Assembly (NCBI RefSeq): GCF_937616625.2
Contig: NC_065573.1
Span: 5,161,001 to 5,225,000, forward strand
DNA length: 64,000 bases
Direction: 5' to 3'
Source of the DNA: Mercurialis annua
Lineage: Eukaryota; Streptophyta; Magnoliopsida; Malpighiales; Euphorbiaceae
Both the position numbers and the translations under genes were made by a program. The notes beneath the pieces are model-generated. The model did not search any database and had not been told where the DNA came from. It was given only the letters and a program-made list of their open reading frames with translations. Of the stretch, positions 61,089-64,000 are shown piece by piece (the first letter of the stretch is position 1; each line of letters begins with the position of its first letter).

Positions 61089-61244
61089 TGGGAAGGACCA
61101 TTCTTGGTCCACAAGGTGATGAAGGGGAACGCATACAGGCTATCAAGTCTAGAGGGTGAACCTCATAAAAAATTCATCAATGGAAAATACTTGAAGAAGT
61201 ACAATCCTACCATATATGAGAAATACAATTTGGAAATGACTTAA
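61089..61244 (+). pseudogene. pol: Integrase C-terminus of Tat type
   Basis: Fifty-one codons and a TAA encode WEGPFLVHKV, GNAYRLSSLEGE and NGKYLKKYN. These are the landmarks that close Tat-lineage integrases (WEGPY, GAYRL, NxxxLKKYY). The catalytic core is absent. Confidence 0.85.
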
Positions 61245-62700
61245 TGGCTTTTAGCCATACATGTACTGCAGATTATGCAAGTGTGTTTTAAAAATGTCAG
61301 TACATGAGTTGTAACATGATGGCTTCAGCCAAGTGTATTATTAAAGTCTTAGGAGTTTGGCTGTTTTGGCTAAATCAGTACTTTTTTTTATTAAATTTCC
61401 ATTTTGACACAAGTTGTAATGTGATGGATTTTAGCCATTTTTAATATTTAAAGTTCTAAAAGTTTGGCTATCTTAGCTAAACTGGCCTCTAACAATTCTT
61501 CTAGAAATAAGAATCTATGACTAGTTGACTCTAGGAAGTTAATTTCAGAAGTCGATTCTAGAAGTTGATTCCAGAAGTTTGATTTCAGAGGTTGACTCCA
61601 AAGGTTGACTCCAGAGGTTGACTCTTGAGGTTAATTTCAGTAGTTGACTCAAGAGGTTGACTCCAGAGGTTAATTTTAGTTTGCATGAAAAATAGTCTAG
61701 CCACTTGGAAATGAAAATAAAATGTTTGGAAAATGGTCACCTACTGGAAAGGACCATTCAAGACACCTCAAATGGACTCTGTTAAAACGCATCTATCAGG
61801 AACTATTTATAGAAGCCTATATGGGAGAGGGGAAGGGATAAGTGATAGCCAATGAATGGTTGACCTTTAAAAACTTTAGTTCATATTTTCCGCTATCCTA
61901 CTGTGAATTCCCTATTGAAAGTAGTCCATAGGTTCTCTATTTTTCTTAGACTTCTGAACTATTGTTTTGCTACCTAATCTAAAAATTCAAAAGAAAATTC
62001 AACAACAAAAACGGCCACATAAATACAAAGGCATGACTGTAAGTGACACATGTGTATTGTTCGTGAAACAAGCCCTGGTATTGACATCACATCACTACAC
62101 AAGTATATGGCAAAAGCCATTTTCATACCAGGAACATAAACACATAGTGAATGCAATGCATGGCTGTACCTGCACGTGAATCTTGGTGTGGAACACAAAA
62201 AAAAATGGCGGGAAAGCCATCTTCACACCAAGACATTTAAAATTGAAGTTCAAAAAGTACCTGTATGGTGTCCTTGTAATGCAATGCGTGTACAAGTGGA
62301 TATGTGAAAGTGTATGTGTCACAACAAGCAAATAATGGCCAAAAGGCCGTGTGAGAAAACATGTCCTGATATATAAAGAAAAGCCAAAGGCAATCCCTAA
62401 GGTTTACAAAAAATAAAAATAAAAAATAAAAATCTTTGACCCACGTTCTTATCAAGAGTTAGAAAGGCCATTAGACAGTGATTAATGGCCAGAAGCTAAC
62501 TCCAGAGATTTGGCCAGAAGCGAACTCCAGAGGTTTGGCCAGAGGTTGACTCTAGAGGTTTGGCCAGAGGTCGACTCTAAAGGTTTGGCCAACTCTAAAA
62601 GTTTGGCCAAAGGTTGAATCTAAAGGTTTGGTCAGAGGTTGATTTCAGAGGTGGGCCAAAATGTCCAGAAACATATTAATGAAAGTAAAATTAAAAAAAA
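61245..62700 (+). mobile_element. 3' non-coding region of the Tat-type element
   Basis: No supported gene. It contains degenerate short repeats of the type agaggttgactcc at 61550-61680 and 62490-62655, and ttttagcca/tggcttttagcc motifs between 61240 and 61470. Confidence 0.6.
62490..62655 (+). repeat. Degenerate gaggttgactc / gaggtttggcc repeats
   Basis: Alternating short units such as agaggtttggccagaggttg. Related units recur at 61550-61680 and 63590-63900. Confidence 0.75.
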
Positions 62701-63054
62701 AAAGAGAAAAAGAACTTACCTGCTGCTAGAGTACGCCGTCCGATCTGCTGGTCGTAAGACTACTACTGCCGGTCGGACTCCTGGCGGCTGTTGAGCTGGT
62801 GCCGGCTGGCGTTGGGAAGAGCAGTTGCAGAGCTGCTAGAACCAGGTGGAGAGAAGCTTCCGGAAGAAGGGAACTGCTGTGAATTGCCGGCTGCGGGAAG
62901 AGTTGCTGCCAGAGCAAAGTTTGCATCTGCTGCTGTTGGGGGAAAGCGTCTTGACGACGGCAGTGAGCTGCTCACCATTGCCGCCAAAGACAATTGCTAC
63001 CAAAGGGAAACGGCGGACGGCGATGGTGCGCTACGGCTGGAGGGCGAGGAACGG

Positions 63055-63360
63055 TCAACTACTGGACCTGACTGGGCGAGTTGGAGACGACGGCTGGAGC
63101 AGCTGGGTCGTTGGTCGCTGGATCTTTCGCCGTGGGCTGCTAGGCACCGGTGATGGAGAGGTGGCCGGTCCTTCATCCTTTTCTTCAATTAATTCTTTAC
63201 CAATTGATAATGAAGGAAGAGGTGGATTTATTTTAATTTTTGGAATATTAGGGTTTTGTGCCATGGTTTTTGGGGAAGAAGATGAATTTGATTTTTTTTG
63301 ATTTTCTAAAACCCTTTCACCTTTTGGACTTTTATCTATTTTTGAAAATTTTGAAACCAT
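63055..63360 (-). CDS. Possible antisense accessory ORF of the Tat-type element
   Basis: From ATG 63360 the minus strand is open for 101 codons. The product starts MVSKFSKIDKSPKGERVLE and is rich in Ser, Pro and Lys, with basic stretches. Beyond it the reading continues in other frames to about 62760 as Ser/Ala/Pro-rich protein-like sequence, so the gene may be frameshifted. Tat-lineage elements such as Grande are known to carry antisense genes between pol and the 3' LTR. The position fits that, but the product is not recognised. The segment is clearly more GC-rich than its surroundings. Confidence 0.4.
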   Translation of the reverse strand: MVSKFSKIDKSPKGERVLENQKKSNSSSSPKTMAQNPNIPKIKINPPLPSLSIGKELIEEKDEGPATSPSPVPSSPRRKIQRPTTQLLQPSSPTRPVRSSS

Positions 63361-63589
63361 GATTTCTAAACGATTTTCACACCTCTAAAATAAAATCTTA
63401 GGCCTAACCATGGTGAAAGCTAAAAAATTTAATTTTGACTAAAAGAATACATATAAATGGCTTTATTCCTAAAAAGCCAATTATATAGGGGCATTGTTTG
63501 CACTAAAATTAAAAATATGGCTAAAAGGCCATAAAACCCATATTCCTTTTCAAAAGATAGAAAAAGTTAATGGAAAATATTGGCCTGAG

Positions 63590-63900
63590 GTTGGAAGTTT
63601 AATTTCAAAGGTTGATTCCAGAAGTTGATTCCAGAGGTTGAATCTAGTTGACTCCAGAAGTTAATTTTCAAAAGTTGATTTCAGATGTTGACTTTTTTTG
63701 ACTCTAGAAGTTTAATTTCAGAGGTTGATTCTAGAAGTTAATTTCCAGAAGTTAATTCCAGAGGTTGATTCCATTTGACTCCAGAAGTTTAATTTCAGAG
63801 GTTGACTGTAGAAGTTAATTTCCAGAGGTTAACTCCTCTTAATTTCTAGAAGTTGACTACAGAAGTTGATTTCAGAGGTTGACTCCTAATTCTCAGAAGC
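63590..63900 (+). repeat. Degenerate tandem repeats agaagttgattcc / agaggttgactcc
   Basis: About twenty related units of 13-18 bp, alternating gaagttgattcc, gaggttgactcc and aagtttaatttcag. Confidence 0.85.
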
Positions 63901-63950
63901 TTCAGAAGGCCCAAGTCCGTTGTTAGAAGATTAAGCCCATATTTATGATG

Positions 63951-64000
63951 GCCATTAAATCGAGTTTAAATAGCCAAGAGCCTAAGGATATTTTGTTTGA
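63951..64000 (+). mobile_element. Start of the 3' LTR of the Tat-type element
   Basis: Matches 58877-58925 with about nine differences and a small gap; cut by the window end. Confidence 0.55.

Overview
This window is nuclear DNA of a flowering plant, most likely a eudicot. It is AT-rich, has almost no intact long reading frames, and is built from nested LTR retrotransposons, small DNA-transposon derivatives, a degenerate 26S rDNA piece and a decayed AP2/ERF transcription-factor gene. I see no intact host gene, tRNA gene or CRISPR array. The species cannot be named from the sequence.

Layout. 1-5965: two Ty3-type LTRs of one family facing each other, separated by the last codons of pol and a polypurine tract. 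6046-7983: a tandem array of about 8.5 palindromic ~229-bp units. 7984-11029: AT-rich DNA without genes. 11030-12612: a short dispersed repeat, a Mutator-like MITE and part of a larger inverted-repeat element. 12613-13503: degenerate antisense 26S rDNA/ITS2. 13504-16262: decayed LTR retrotransposon. 17569-27987: complete, recently inserted minus-strand LTR element (5-bp TSD, near-identical 2.9-kb LTRs) with almost no coding sequence (LARD-like). 27993-37471: pieces of Tat/Ogre-type elements with MITEs, a LINE 3' end and a possible spliced gene fragment. 37472-48134: a second complete minus-strand LARD-like element (5-bp TSD, 3.07-kb LTRs) inserted in a Tat/Ogre gag gene that resumes at 48135. 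49423-53460: a truncated LTR and the repeat-rich 3' part of a Tat element. 53468-55870: an inverted-repeat element with a possible captured segment, a cytokinin-response-factor-like pseudogene and a second copy of the dispersed repeat. 55870-58870: Athila-type gag, PBS and LTR. 58877-64000: a plus-strand Tat-type element with a tandemly repeated gag, most of pol deleted, and a possible antisense frame.

The most unusual feature is the element at 37472-48134. Both its LTRs and its non-coding interior are tiled with perfect short inverted repeats (stems 6-12 bp, mostly short loops) at a density well above what I would expect by chance. Other notable points are the palindromic MITE-like satellite, palindrome clusters recurring in unrelated LTRs, a G-box cluster upstream of an LTR TATA box, and an AP2 pseudogene altered at two normally invariant DNA-contact positions.

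The genes do not form a pathway. The order of insertion is readable: LARD elements entered Tat-type DNA, and MITEs entered LTRs.
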